A program made the position numbers and the translations under genes. A stretch of DNA of 59,062 nucleotides, from contig NZ_RAVZ01000011.1 in NCBI RefSeq assembly GCF_003611635.1, positions 1-59,062 of the forward strand, read 5' to 3'. Below the pieces are notes generated by a model. The model searched no databases, was not told the origin of the DNA, and worked only from the letters and a program-made list of their open reading frames with translations. The stretch comes from Corallococcus terminator. GTDB taxonomy: Bacteria > Myxococcota > Myxococcia > Myxococcales > Myxococcaceae. Below are positions 1-8,833 of this stretch, piece by piece; position 1 is the stretch's first letter, and each line of letters begins with the position of its first letter.

Positions 1-2
1 CA

Positions 3-104
3 AAGGCCCGTTATCGAGGCACGCGCCGCAACCTCTTTGACCTCAGGCGACTCGCGGTCGTCCAAAACCTTGAGGTCGCAGCGCGCTACCAGCTCGCGGC
101 GTGA
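3..104 (+). pseudogene. Transposase C-terminal fragment (window edge)
   Basis: An open frame enters from the left edge and stops at TGA 102-104. It encodes about 33 residues including YRGTRRNLFDLRRLAVVQNL. From memory, this RYRG-x-x-(K/R)-N-L-F-D-L-R-R pattern is typical of the extreme C-terminus of DDE transposases of the IS4/IS5/IS1182 type. The rest of the gene lies outside the window, so it cannot be said whether the element is intact. Its last 19 bases overlap the 3' end of the convergent M20 peptidase gene, which suggests the element inserted into that gene's end. Confidence 0.6.
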
Positions 105-1003
105 CCTAACCTGTTCGACGCTCTAGATGGATGCTGCTCGATCCAGTGGAACACCGCCCTCAGTTCCTCGGCATGGAGCGGGAAGGTCCACAGGGGGACT
201 GACTCGTTCGCGTCATGGATGCGGGAGTGCGAGTCATTGATGCCCAGTGCGAAATAGCGGGCACCTGCCGGTAGATTCAGGTTGAAGGGACACCCGCCCG
301 AAACCGCCGTCTTGTTGAGTCCACGCACCTCCAGGCGAGCGGGAATCCCCCACCGCATGGCGAGCTCGCTCAGGCTGTCGATCAGGGCCTGCAGTGCCAC
401 GTCGGGAGGCTCGCTTCCTGTGCGTCCCGGGCCGATCTTGCGCGCGATGAGCCGCAGTGTTCCGTCTTCGTGATCGTGGTAGCCGGTCTCATCCAGCCAG
501 AGGTCGGCTTCGAGTCCTGGCAATTGCTGGCCCAGGATCTGTCGGGCCGCCGAGGAGCCGGTTTCCTCTTCGCCTTGAATGAACCAGGTGAGCGCCGGGG
601 TGTGCTCAATGAGGCCCAGTGCCACGAGGCGGGCTGTCAGAGCGCCCTTGTTGTCACTCACGCCCTGGCCCCACCAGCGCCCGTTCCTTTCGACCAATAC
701 CGGCGGTGGGCAATCCCCGTCGTGTGCTCCAGGAGAGCGGGAGGTCACGTCATAGTGGCCGTACATCACCACATGCCCACCCATGCCTCGGGCTGGCCGG
801 TGTGCTTCGATCAGGGCCGGCGCGCCGTCGATGGGCCGATGCAACTTGCAGTCGAAACCCAGCGCGGCCAGGCGCTCGCCGAGCCACTTCGTACAGGCGT
901 CGTGCTCCGCCCCTTCGGGACTCGTGTCGAATGAAAGCAGTGCCTTCAGCACCTCCTGTGTTCCAGGCAGGGGCACCGCCTCGTTCCGAATGCGCGATGT
1001 CAT
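86..1003 (-). CDS. M20-family metallopeptidase-like hydrolase, short form
   Basis: Zinc amidohydrolase/peptidase of the M20 (ArgE/DapE/CPG2) type. Visible motifs are MYGHYDV (first metal His), GQGVSDNKG (bridging Asp), GEEETGS (catalytic Glu pair) and a C-terminal SHSRIHDANES with the last metal His. It is about 305 residues, against roughly 400 for the family. The stretch between the two catalytic halves, where the 100-residue lid/dimerisation domain normally sits, is only about 50 residues. ATG at 1003 is chosen over an upstream GTG at 1018 because AGGTGGAG lies 9 bases before it. The last residues are encoded in the overlap with the transposase fragment, so the native C-terminus may be altered. 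The substrate cannot be predicted. Confidence 0.75.
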   Translation of the reverse strand: MTSRIRNEAVPLPGTQEVLKALLSFDTSPEGAEHDACTKWLGERLAALGFDCKLHRPIDGAPALIEAHRPARGMGGHVVMYGHYDVTSRSPGAHDGDCPPPVLVERNGRWWGQGVSDNKGALTARLVALGLIEHTPALTWFIQGEEETGSSAARQILGQQLPGLEADLWLDETGYHDHEDGTLRLIARKIGPGRTGSEPPDVALQALIDSLSELAMRWGIPARLEVRGLNKTAVSGGCPFNLNLPAGARYFALGINDSHSRIHDANESVPLWTFPLHAEELRAVFHWIEQHPSRASNRLGHAASW

Positions 1004-1313
1004 GGCGAAGCTCTCCACCTGCCTGACGCCATAGGGAGACGCTCAGCTTCCAGCTCCACTGTTGACACGCTGGTGTGGAGGAAAGCTCTTGCTGCGGGAT
1101 GCTTGCTCATGCCCCTCCTCTCATGGCCTGGCATTCCGGGTCCTCTCGTCACGGGCCGGGCGGCAGTATAGCCTTGTGCTTTCCGGACGCTGCCTCTCCC
1201 AGCTCTATTGCTTCAGTATCGCCACGGATTCGCGCAGATGGATGCTTTGAGGGTGAGCAGTCAGGTGGCCCCGTTGGAGCCACCGGGGGAGGTGCGCGCG
1301 GAGTCAGCTCGCG
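1004..1313. other. Intergenic gap, no gene seen
   Basis: About 310 bases between the M20 gene and the 3' end of the WD40 gene. No open frame here has coding character. On the minus strand a TATACT hexamer at about 1163-1168 could be a -10 box for the M20 gene, but no convincing -35 box was found and the leader would be long. Confidence 0.4.
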
Positions 1314-4300
1314 TCACGCGGGTTTGGGCACCTCGGCCAGCCCCTTGCGGCGCAGGTCCGCGAGGTCCTCGGTGAGTCCCGTCTCCAGGCTCCGCTCGGC
1401 TTCGATGTAGCGCTGCATGAGCGGGACGGGGCAATACAGACGGCCGTCGCCGTCGGGGACGAGCACGTAGCTCAATTCGCGGTGGTCCATGGCCTCGTCG
1501 AAGTCCACCGCTCGGAGGTCAGCACCATGGGCGAGCAGTGCCTGTCGAATCTCTTCGCGCGTAGGGCGTCCCAGCAGCAGGGCTTGTCGCACCACTGCGC
1601 GGTGGAGCGGATGGTCTCCCCGCCAGCGCCGGCCCTGGTCGCGCAGGTCCTTGTCCTCGCGGAGGACTCGCTCGAGGTGCTCGCGCGTGAGGGTGTGGAC
1701 ATCGGACGGAATCGACTCGATCAATCCCTTGCAGGCCAGCACCAGCAGGTTGGCCCGGCGTCCGGCCTGCTCCAGCAGGTGTTCGGGGGAGGAGGGCGCG
1801 TCCCACTGGAGGCCCAGGGCCGCCATGGGGTCGGTGACGAGCGACAACGCCGACCGTGGATCCAGCGGCTCCAACCGGAGGTGCTCACCGAAATTGCGCA
1901 GGGGCTGTTTCTCGTCGAGCACCACGGCCCGGTAGAGGTCCCAGAAGCCCGCGAGGATGAAGTACGCCCGGCCCTCCTCGGCCAGCGCGCGCATGGCTTG
2001 CAGCACCGGGAAGCCTGACCGGGCTTCGGCGCGGATGAAGTCGTCGGCCTCGTCGATCAGCCACACGCGGGGCCGTGCGGGCGTTCCGGCGGCGGCCTCC
2101 TCGAAAGAGGGGAGCGTCGTGCCGGCTGGCGGCATGCGCTCGCGCTCCCGGACAAGCCGGCGGTGCAGGTCCGCGTCCGCCAGTTCCACGTAGCAGGCGT
2201 CCAGGTCCGAGCGCGCCTGGAGCCGCCGGAGCGAGGCGAGCAGGAGGCTGCTCTTGCCCATCTGCCGTTGGCCCACCACCAGGAAGTTGCGGACGGTGCG
2301 GTCGGTGATGGCGCGCACCTCGCGCTCGCGACCGAAGAAGAGGGGGTCCACCTTCACGCCGCCAGCCACCTGATAGGGGGACAGCTCGGAGACGGCGACC
2401 TGTTCGGAGAGGGTGGTCTCCAGCAGCCGGACGGGCTCGTCGGCGAGGAGCAGGTCCCGCAGGCCGTTGGCGGACAGCACGACTCCGCGGACCCCTGGAA
2501 CGCCTTCAAGCACCTGCCGCGCGTTCTGGGACTCCGTGCGGTCCAACACGAGCACCTGGCTGGGACCCTGGCCGTCCTGGAAGATGTCCGCCATGCGGCG
2601 CCCAGCCTCGCCCGACTCCAGGCGCGTCCCGTCGATGACAATGACGGCCGTGTCCCGGGAGAAGCGCAGCCGCAGTGGTGGGAGAGACAACGCCCAGGTG
2701 TCCGTGCCCAGGCTGGCGCCAAGCCTGCCGCCAATGGCTTCCGCGAAGGCTGTTGCCACGGCATGTGGCTCTCTGGAACCTCGAAGTGCCCGCTCCCATC
2801 GGGTGACAGGGATGCCCGCGGCGGTGACGATGGAATCGAGCCGCTTCGCGCGCCGCAGCGCCTGGTCCGCCGCGACCAACTGCCCCAGGGGATAGTGCTT
2901 GATCGCGGAGGGAGACCGTTGGGCGTCCACCACCAGGGGGTTTCGGTAGACGCGCGCGTAGTACACGCCTGCGAAGAGCAGGATCGCTCCCAGGGCCAAT
3001 GCCGCATAGGGCGTGAAGGGACCGGGAACCTTCACTTCGGGTTCGGAGAAAGTCCACGTGCGTGGCCACTGCGGATGGCTCGCGTCGAGGTTGAAGGAGA
3101 AGCGACCGCTCTGCATGAAGGCAGGAGGAACGGCGAACTTCAGCGTCTGCTCTTGCCCCTCCCCCAGGCTGAGTTCCTGCTGGGGACCGGCCTGCTTCGT
3201 CTTGCCCACCTGGAATGCGCTGTTGAAGAAAAGCGGTCCAATGGATTGCGTCCCCGTGTTCTTGAGGCTGACGCTCAGGGTCTTGCCTTCGATGGAGGGT
3301 GCGTTCGTCAGCTCCAACTGGGGCGTGCGCAACGGGACAGGGAGCTCGACTGCGCTCTCTGAGCCGAAGGCATGAACGATTCTGAAACGGAGGCTCGAAA
3401 CCGGGGGAGGGCGACTGCCCTCGGGTCTCAAATAGGAGAGGCCTATCTGGAACTCCGCGGTCTGGCCCTCGTCCAGGTGCTGCAGCGGTGCCGGGGGCAG
3501 GAGCATCAATCCGGGAGGAAGTTCCACGGGTTCGATCCGGAGCCAATAGGCCCGCACCGCGCCCGGCTCGTTGGTGAGGGTGACGACGAGGCTTCCCGCG
3601 TCCCCGAAATCCCCCGGAGCCTTGCGAAGCACGGCGTGCGCGGAGAGGCGGGGGGGGGAGGAAGGCTCTGGCGGCAGGATGGGTTCGAGCGCGCCATCCG
3701 CCTGTCGTTGGTAGAGCAGTCGACCGTCGTCATGGCGGAAGAACGGTTGGCCTTCGATGTGGCCCAGCCATCCATTGCTGGCTCCGCGCAGCAGCCCTCG
3801 CAGGGCTTTTCCGCCCTGGGAAGACCACAGGCGCACCGCTCCGTCGCCATCCCCTGATGCCAGGGTGTTTCCATCGGGCGCGAAGGCGATGGCCGGCACA
3901 TGGCTTGTCAGGGTCAGGGTTCGCGAGTTGGTTCCGGTCGCGATGTTCCAGAACTTGATGGTCTTGTCGATGCTCGCCGAAGCGAGGGCGCGTCCGTCCG
4001 GGCTGAAGCGGATGGAGGTGACGAACTGGGTATGGCCTTTCATGCGACGGCGCTCTCGTCCGGTGGCGACGTCCCACAGTCGGACCAGATTGTCATCGCC
4101 ACCCGAGGCAAGGGTTCGTCCGTCGGGGCTGAACGCCACCGTCCGGACGATGGCCGCGTGTCCCTCCATGCGTCGGCGCTCGCGCCCGGTGGCGACGTCC
4201 CATAGCCGGACCGAGCCATCCTCGCTGCCCGAGGCAAGCATTCGCCCATCTGGGCTGAATGCGATTGAAAGGACGGGACTGGAATGTCCTTCCAGCAGGC

Positions 4301-5672
4301 GTTGTTCAGCGCGGGTGGCCACGTCCCAGAGTCGAACCGTCGGGTCTCCGGTGATGGCCAGCGTGCGCCCGTCGGGGCTGTAGGCGACCGACCGGATGGG
4401 GGAGGAGAAACCCGCGGGCAACGGCAGTTCACGACCGCTGGCCACATCCCACAATTTGACCGTGTGGTCTTCGCTGCCCGAAGCGAGGGTGCGCCCGTCC
4501 GGGCTGAAGGCCACGGACGAGACCTCCGCGGAGTGGCCTTCCAGATGGAACAGCTCCCGGCCGCTGGCCATGTCCCACAGCCGGACCGTGCCATCCTCGC
4601 TTCCCGATGCGAGCGTGCGTCCGTCCGCGCTGAAGGCGGCGGAGAAGACCTCGGCGGAGTGTTGCCCGCCCAGCCGTTGGGTTTCCCTTCCGGTGGCCAC
4701 GTCCCACACCCGGACCGTGCTGTCATGGCTGCCTGATGCGAGGGTGCGTCCATCCGGGCTGAAGGCCACCGAATAGACCGCGGCGGTGTGTCCCTCCATG
4801 CGTCGAAGCTCGCGTCCGGTGGAGACATCCCAGAGGCGGAGGGTCTTGTCTTCGCCGCTGGAGGCAAGGGTGCGTCCGTCCGGGCTGAAGACAACCGAGG
4901 ACACGTTGCGGGTATGTCCCTCCATGCGCCGCACCGCGCTCCCACTGTCGACATCCCACTGCTGCACCGTGCCATCCCGGCTGCCGGTGGCGAGGGTGTG
5001 CCCATCCGGGCTGAACGCCACCGACGACACCTGCCCGGTGCCCGACAAGCGTTTGCGTTCACGGCCCGTGGCCACGTTCCACAGACGGACGGTCTTGTCA
5101 TCACCTCCGGAGGCGAGTTCGCGCCCATCCGGGCTGAAGGCCACCGAACGAACGAAACCGAGGTGTCCCTCCATCCGTTGTTGCTCGATGCCGGTGGTCA
5201 CGTTCCAAAGGCGCACTGTCTGGGTCATGCCCCCCGATGCAACGGTCGCTCCATTCGGGCTGAAGGCCACGGAGAGGATGAGTTCCCGGTTCTCCCCCAG
5301 ACGTCGCAGCTCACGGCCCGTGGCCACGTCCCAGAGCCGGAGGGTCATGTCCAGGCCGCTTGAGACAAGGGTTCGGCCGTCCGGGCTGAAGGCGATGGAG
5401 GAGATCTGCGCCGTATGACCCTTGAGGATCCGCAGCTCGCGTCCGGTGGCCACCTCCCAGAGATGCACCATCTGGTCGGCGCTTCCCGAGGCCAGGATTC
5501 GGCCGTCCGGGCTGACGGCCACGGAGAAGACGACTCCCATGGATGACCATTCGGCCCCACTGAGAATGCTCTCGGGCTCTCCTTCCGGAACGAGCGGGGC
5601 GAGCGTTTCCGCCGCCGCTCCCGTAGCCATCAGTATCAGGGTGACGAAGAGCGCACGGCTGTATCGGCTCAA
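1314..5672 (-). CDS. Membrane-anchored 14-repeat WD40 protein with C-terminal STAND-like ATPase
   Basis: About 1452 residues. Residues 1-22 look like a signal peptide ending ATGAAA. Fourteen WD40 repeats follow (about 45-630), enough for two seven-bladed propellers. A beta-rich region comes next, then one membrane segment at about 888-908 ([20 protein letters not shown]). The cytoplasmic part has a Rossmann-like stretch, then a P-loop ATPase with Walker A [11 protein letters not shown] (about 1131) and Walker B VWLIDEAD (about 1203). The predicted layout is a periplasmic propeller sensor linked to an internal ATPase switch. The start is TTG at 5672; its TTGA overlaps the stop of the SIR2 gene upstream, so the two are translationally coupled. 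WD40-ATPase proteins are known signal-transduction and anti-phage STAND proteins. The role here is inferred from the SIR2 partner. Confidence 0.85.
   Translation of the reverse strand: [1452 protein letters not shown]
3790..5545 (-). repeat. Tandem 126-bp WD40-coding repeats (14 copies)
   Basis: Each roughly 42-codon unit encodes a variant of [29 protein letters not shown] followed by a GH-containing turn. On the plus strand the phrase gtccgtccgggctgaaggcc recurs in most units. The central units (about 4030-5130) are the most alike, which points to recent internal duplication or gene conversion. Confidence 0.85.
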
Positions 5673-7588
5673 GGCCTGACATCCTTGCGTGCCAGCACTT
5701 CACGTGCGACCTGCTCCACGGCCTTGCACCGAGGCACCGTCCTGCCTGCCGCATCGCTGCGCACCAGCCCCGCGAAATACAGCCGGACCTCCGGGTACTC
5801 CACCCGGTGATCGAGCGGCTCCAGGTCCTCCACGCGCTGCCCGTCCAGCAGCTTCGTGAGCACCGACTGACAGCCGCGCTCCCCGGTGTATCCGTTGCGC
5901 TCGTCCTCGCGCAGACACTCCAGCACGGCGCCCCGGAGCGACGGACCGCGCACGAGCTTCCCGGTGATGGACTCCGCGTCCAACGCACCATCGGTGATCA
6001 TGACCTCGCGCAGCAGTCCCGGGTGCCCGCCCGTGGCCTCGTGGAGTTCCCGCGCCCAGCGCGCTCCGCCGTGCCCTCCGCTGTCCAGGAACTGGCGGAC
6101 CTCGTCCACCGTGAGGTCCGGCACCTCGCGTCGCGGCGCGTCCTTGAACACGGAGAAGCTCTGCATGTTGTGCAACAGCCACGCGGAGCGCTCTCCGCCC
6201 GCGATCAGGAAGTGGAACTGCACCTTGGACGGCTCGTCCATCATCCGCCGCAGGTGCCGGCCCAGCGCCGTCAGGTGGTCAAAGGGTCCCCACTCGTAGC
6301 GCAGGATGATCAGGTGCTCCCGCCCCATCCGTGCCGCCTTTGCCCTCAGGTGCTCCACCAGGGCATCGAAGCTCGTCACCGTGTTCGCACCCGCGTCGTC
6401 ACCGGCCAGGGCGCGGCAGTACTCCGCCTCCGTGCAGTCGGGGACGTTGGGTGGCGCAAGCCAGGTGACGCGGTTGCCGTACCGGGCCGCCACGCGACGC
6501 GCGAGCGCGCGGGTGCCTCCGTCCTCCGGCGACAGCAAGACCAGCCGGTGCTGGCCCTGAAGGATGCGTGTGTAGTCCTGCTCCAGGGCGGGGCGCGCCA
6601 CGATGGGCAGCGCTTCCGGGGTGGGCGCCACGGGCGCGGGCCCCGGGATGGGAGGCGACATGGACTGCGGCGGCGCCGGCGTGACTCCGAAGGACAGCGC
6701 CTCCGTCTCCATGCTCAGGCTCACGCGCTTGGGACCAAACGCAGCCGCCTCCAGGCCGCGCAGGAACTCCGCCAGCGGCGCACCGTGATCCTCGTACTCC
6801 ACGAGCTGGATGTTGTACTTCGGCCACAGCGCCCCACGGTCGATCGTTCCCTTCTTCATCAGCGCGAAGCTGGGCATCTGGCGCCCCCGCGTGATGCCGA
6901 TGACGTGCTCCAACTGCTTGAGCACGTACGGGTCGCTGAAGCTGAAACCCATGTAGAGGAACGGTTTGGAGCGGATCCACTCGCGCAGGCGCACCAGCGC
7001 ATTCGTGTACTGTGAGTAGCCGGTCGGCTGGGTCCCATCCCCATACAGGCGCTTGTAGTCCGCTCCCGCGAGTACCAGCGTGGACAGCCGGTGGACGGTG
7101 CCGTGCAGGTACCAGACGCGCGGTGTTTCAGGAGATGCCTCGGCGTCCATCAGGTTGAGCTCGTCGTCCTGATCGTTGGAGACGGCTTCGGCATCCTCGC
7201 GGCCCCAGAGCAACACGTCGTCGTAGTTGGGGGTCATCACCACCGGCGGTTGAAGCTTCCAGAGCGCGTGGATGACGGAGAGGTCCGCGTCGGACGGCTT
7301 GCGCACGCGGAACCGCTCACGCAGGAAGCGGTTGAAGCGGTAGGCCCCCAGGTCCTTGAAGGCCAGCTCCGCGGCGGTGAGGAAATCCCCCTGCGCGATG
7401 CGCTGGTTCACCTCCTGGATGGCCGACTCAGGAAGGGACTCCTCCTGCATCCGCTCGGAAAGTCCCTCCAGCAGGCGGGGCCAGGACGGGAACATTCCCC
7501 GCTTCACCCCCATGCTGATGCCGGCGCCCACGAATGGGACGACCTGGTGCCTGCGGACCGCCTCGACCAGCTCCCTCGGGAAGTTCAT
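5669..7588 (-). CDS. SIR2-family NADase-like protein with degenerate NTPase module
   Basis: 639 residues from ATG 7588, chosen because AGAGGGG sits 4-5 bases upstream; the GTG at 7609 has no such site. The N-terminal half is a SIR2_2-type domain: VPFVGAGISMG at 18-28, TPNYDD with N121 and D123, and YLHG with H162. These NAD-binding and catalytic positions are all present, so NAD hydrolysis is plausible. After a Pro-rich linker, residues about 330-640 resemble an AAA/STAND module (LIAGGER, GGHPGLLREVM). Where a Walker A is expected it reads LLSPEDGGTRALARR, lacking the GK(T/S). SIR2 domains of this kind act as NAD-depleting effectors in bacterial immunity (ThsA, DSR, Avs5 families). It is first in an operon with the WD40-ATPase. 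The defence role is inference. Confidence 0.85.
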   Translation of the reverse strand: MNFPRELVEAVRRHQVVPFVGAGISMGVKRGMFPSWPRLLEGLSERMQEESLPESAIQEVNQRIAQGDFLTAAELAFKDLGAYRFNRFLRERFRVRKPSDADLSVIHALWKLQPPVVMTPNYDDVLLWGREDAEAVSNDQDDELNLMDAEASPETPRVWYLHGTVHRLSTLVLAGADYKRLYGDGTQPTGYSQYTNALVRLREWIRSKPFLYMGFSFSDPYVLKQLEHVIGITRGRQMPSFALMKKGTIDRGALWPKYNIQLVEYEDHGAPLAEFLRGLEAAAFGPKRVSLSMETEALSFGVTPAPPQSMSPPIPGPAPVAPTPEALPIVARPALEQDYTRILQGQHRLVLLSPEDGGTRALARRVAARYGNRVTWLAPPNVPDCTEAEYCRALAGDDAGANTVTSFDALVEHLRAKAARMGREHLIILRYEWGPFDHLTALGRHLRRMMDEPSKVQFHFLIAGGERSAWLLHNMQSFSVFKDAPRREVPDLTVDEVRQFLDSGGHGGARWARELHEATGGHPGLLREVMITDGALDAESITGKLVRGPSLRGAVLECLREDERNGYTGERGCQSVLTKLLDGQRVEDLEPLDHRVEYPEVRLYFAGLVRSDAAGRTVPRCKAVEQVAREVLARKDVRP

Positions 7589-7714
7589 GGTGCCCCTCTT
7601 GGGCGGCACGATAGCCCGGCCCAGCCACTTCTCCTTTCCGGTTTTGTCCGGGGGGAAGGCTTGTGCCGGGGCAATGCTCCGGCTACACGCTGGCCGCCCG
7701 TGGGGTCCCCTCGC

Positions 7715-8824
7715 ATGAGTCCTTCTTCGCAGGCCCCTTCGTCAGTGCCAGCCACGCCCACCTGGGTCCCCTGGGCGCTCACCGCGCTGATGCTGGCCCA
7801 CCACTTCGGGCTGTGGGTCTGGACGTCCGCCAGCCGTGGAATTCCGCTGGTCCAGATGCTGGATCGCTGGGATTCGAACCACTACAGCCGGCTCGTGCTC
7901 GAAGGCTACACGTGGCCCCTCTGGGCCTTCCTGCCGCTCTACCCGGGGACGGTGTGGCTGCTGCTTCAGGGCCTGGGGGGAGCGCTGCCGCCGCAGTTCG
8001 TGGGCTGCCTGTTGTCCTCGCTGTGCCTCGTCGCCTTCGTCGCCTGGAACACGCGCTGGGGCCGTCAGGGACGACTGGGGAACTCGATGACTCCCGGCAC
8101 GGGCTGGGGTTGGTTCCTCCTGCTCTACGGGCCCGCGAGCTTCACCCTGCACTCGCACCACACGGAGGGCCTCTTCCTGCTGCTGTCCTTTGGCGCGCTG
8201 GCCTTCGCCTCTCGCGGGGCCCTGCTGCCTTCCGCGCTGCTGGTGGCGCTGTGCGTGTGGACGCGCAACCAGGGCGTCTTCGTGGCCATCACCGCCGCGC
8301 TGCTGCTCGCTGGACGCGAGCTCTCATGGCGGGGCCGCGGCCTGCGCTTCGCCTCCCTGGGGGCGCTGGCCCTGCTGGCCTTCGGCGGACTCCTGGCCTT
8401 CGAGTGGGCGCGGGCCGGAGACCCCTTCATGTTCCTGAAGGCGCAGCGCGAATGGAACCACGTCGACTCCGTGTGGGGCGCCGTCCGGGGCCTCTGGCTG
8501 GGCAATCCCTGGCACCAGGGCTTCAGCGGCTGGCTGTTCTTGCGCCACGTCTTCGGCGCGCTGTGGCTCATCGCCGCGCTGGTGCTGCTTCGCCGGGACC
8601 GGGCCCTGGGCCTGTATGCCCTGCTGTCACTGCTGGTGATGCTGCCCCAGGGGGACCTGGGCAATGCGTTCCGCTTCGGCGCTGTGCTCTTCCCGGTGAT
8701 GTTCCTCGCGGGGGACTGGCTGTCCACCCGGCCCGGCTGGGTGCGCTGGACGGTGGCCTTGCTGTGCGTGTGGCTCAACCACAAGGTCACCCACGCGTAT
8801 GCCATTGGCCGGTGGGCCTATTGA
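7715..8824 (+). CDS. Integral membrane glycosyltransferase, PIG-V (mannosyltransferase)-like
   Basis: 369 residues from ATG 7715. Multiple hydrophobic segments run the length of the protein. Near the N-terminus WDSNHYSRLVLEGY is followed by FLPLYPGTVWLL, matching the WDSxxY...GY...FFPLYP signature of GPI-mannosyltransferase-II (PIG-V)-like bacterial proteins. These are GT-C-type enzymes that use a lipid-linked sugar on the outer face of the inner membrane. The likely job is transfer of a sugar to an envelope glycan or lipid; donor and acceptor are unknown. It is divergent from the SIR2 operon across a 126-base spacer and converges with the Coa1-like gene after 9 bases. Confidence 0.75.
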   Translation: MSPSSQAPSSVPATPTWVPWALTALMLAHHFGLWVWTSASRGIPLVQMLDRWDSNHYSRLVLEGYTWPLWAFLPLYPGTVWLLLQGLGGALPPQFVGCLLSSLCLVAFVAWNTRWGRQGRLGNSMTPGTGWGWFLLLYGPASFTLHSHHTEGLFLLLSFGALAFASRGALLPSALLVALCVWTRNQGVFVAITAALLLAGRELSWRGRGLRFASLGALALLAFGGLLAFEWARAGDPFMFLKAQREWNHVDSVWGAVRGLWLGNPWHQGFSGWLFLRHVFGALWLIAALVLLRRDRALGLYALLSLLVMLPQGDLGNAFRFGAVLFPVMFLAGDWLSTRPGWVRWTVALLCVWLNHKVTHAYAIGRWAY

Positions 8825-8833
8825 GCGCGGCGG

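Noticed and set aside
2163-3362. Long plus-strand open frame (about 400 codons) opposite the WD40/ATPase gene
   Set aside because: It is antisense to a gene with clear domains, has His/Gln/Arg-rich composition without motifs, and no ribosome site; a typical shadow in GC-rich DNA.
3790-5545. Regular 126-bp repeats as a CRISPR or satellite array
   Set aside because: The period is a coding WD40 unit in one continuous reading frame; repeats are not short identical units with unique spacers.
7091-7714. N-terminal extension of the PIG-V-like gene
   Set aside because: It would overlap the SIR2 gene, and the extension has no membrane or domain character; ATG 7715 starts right before the first membrane segment.
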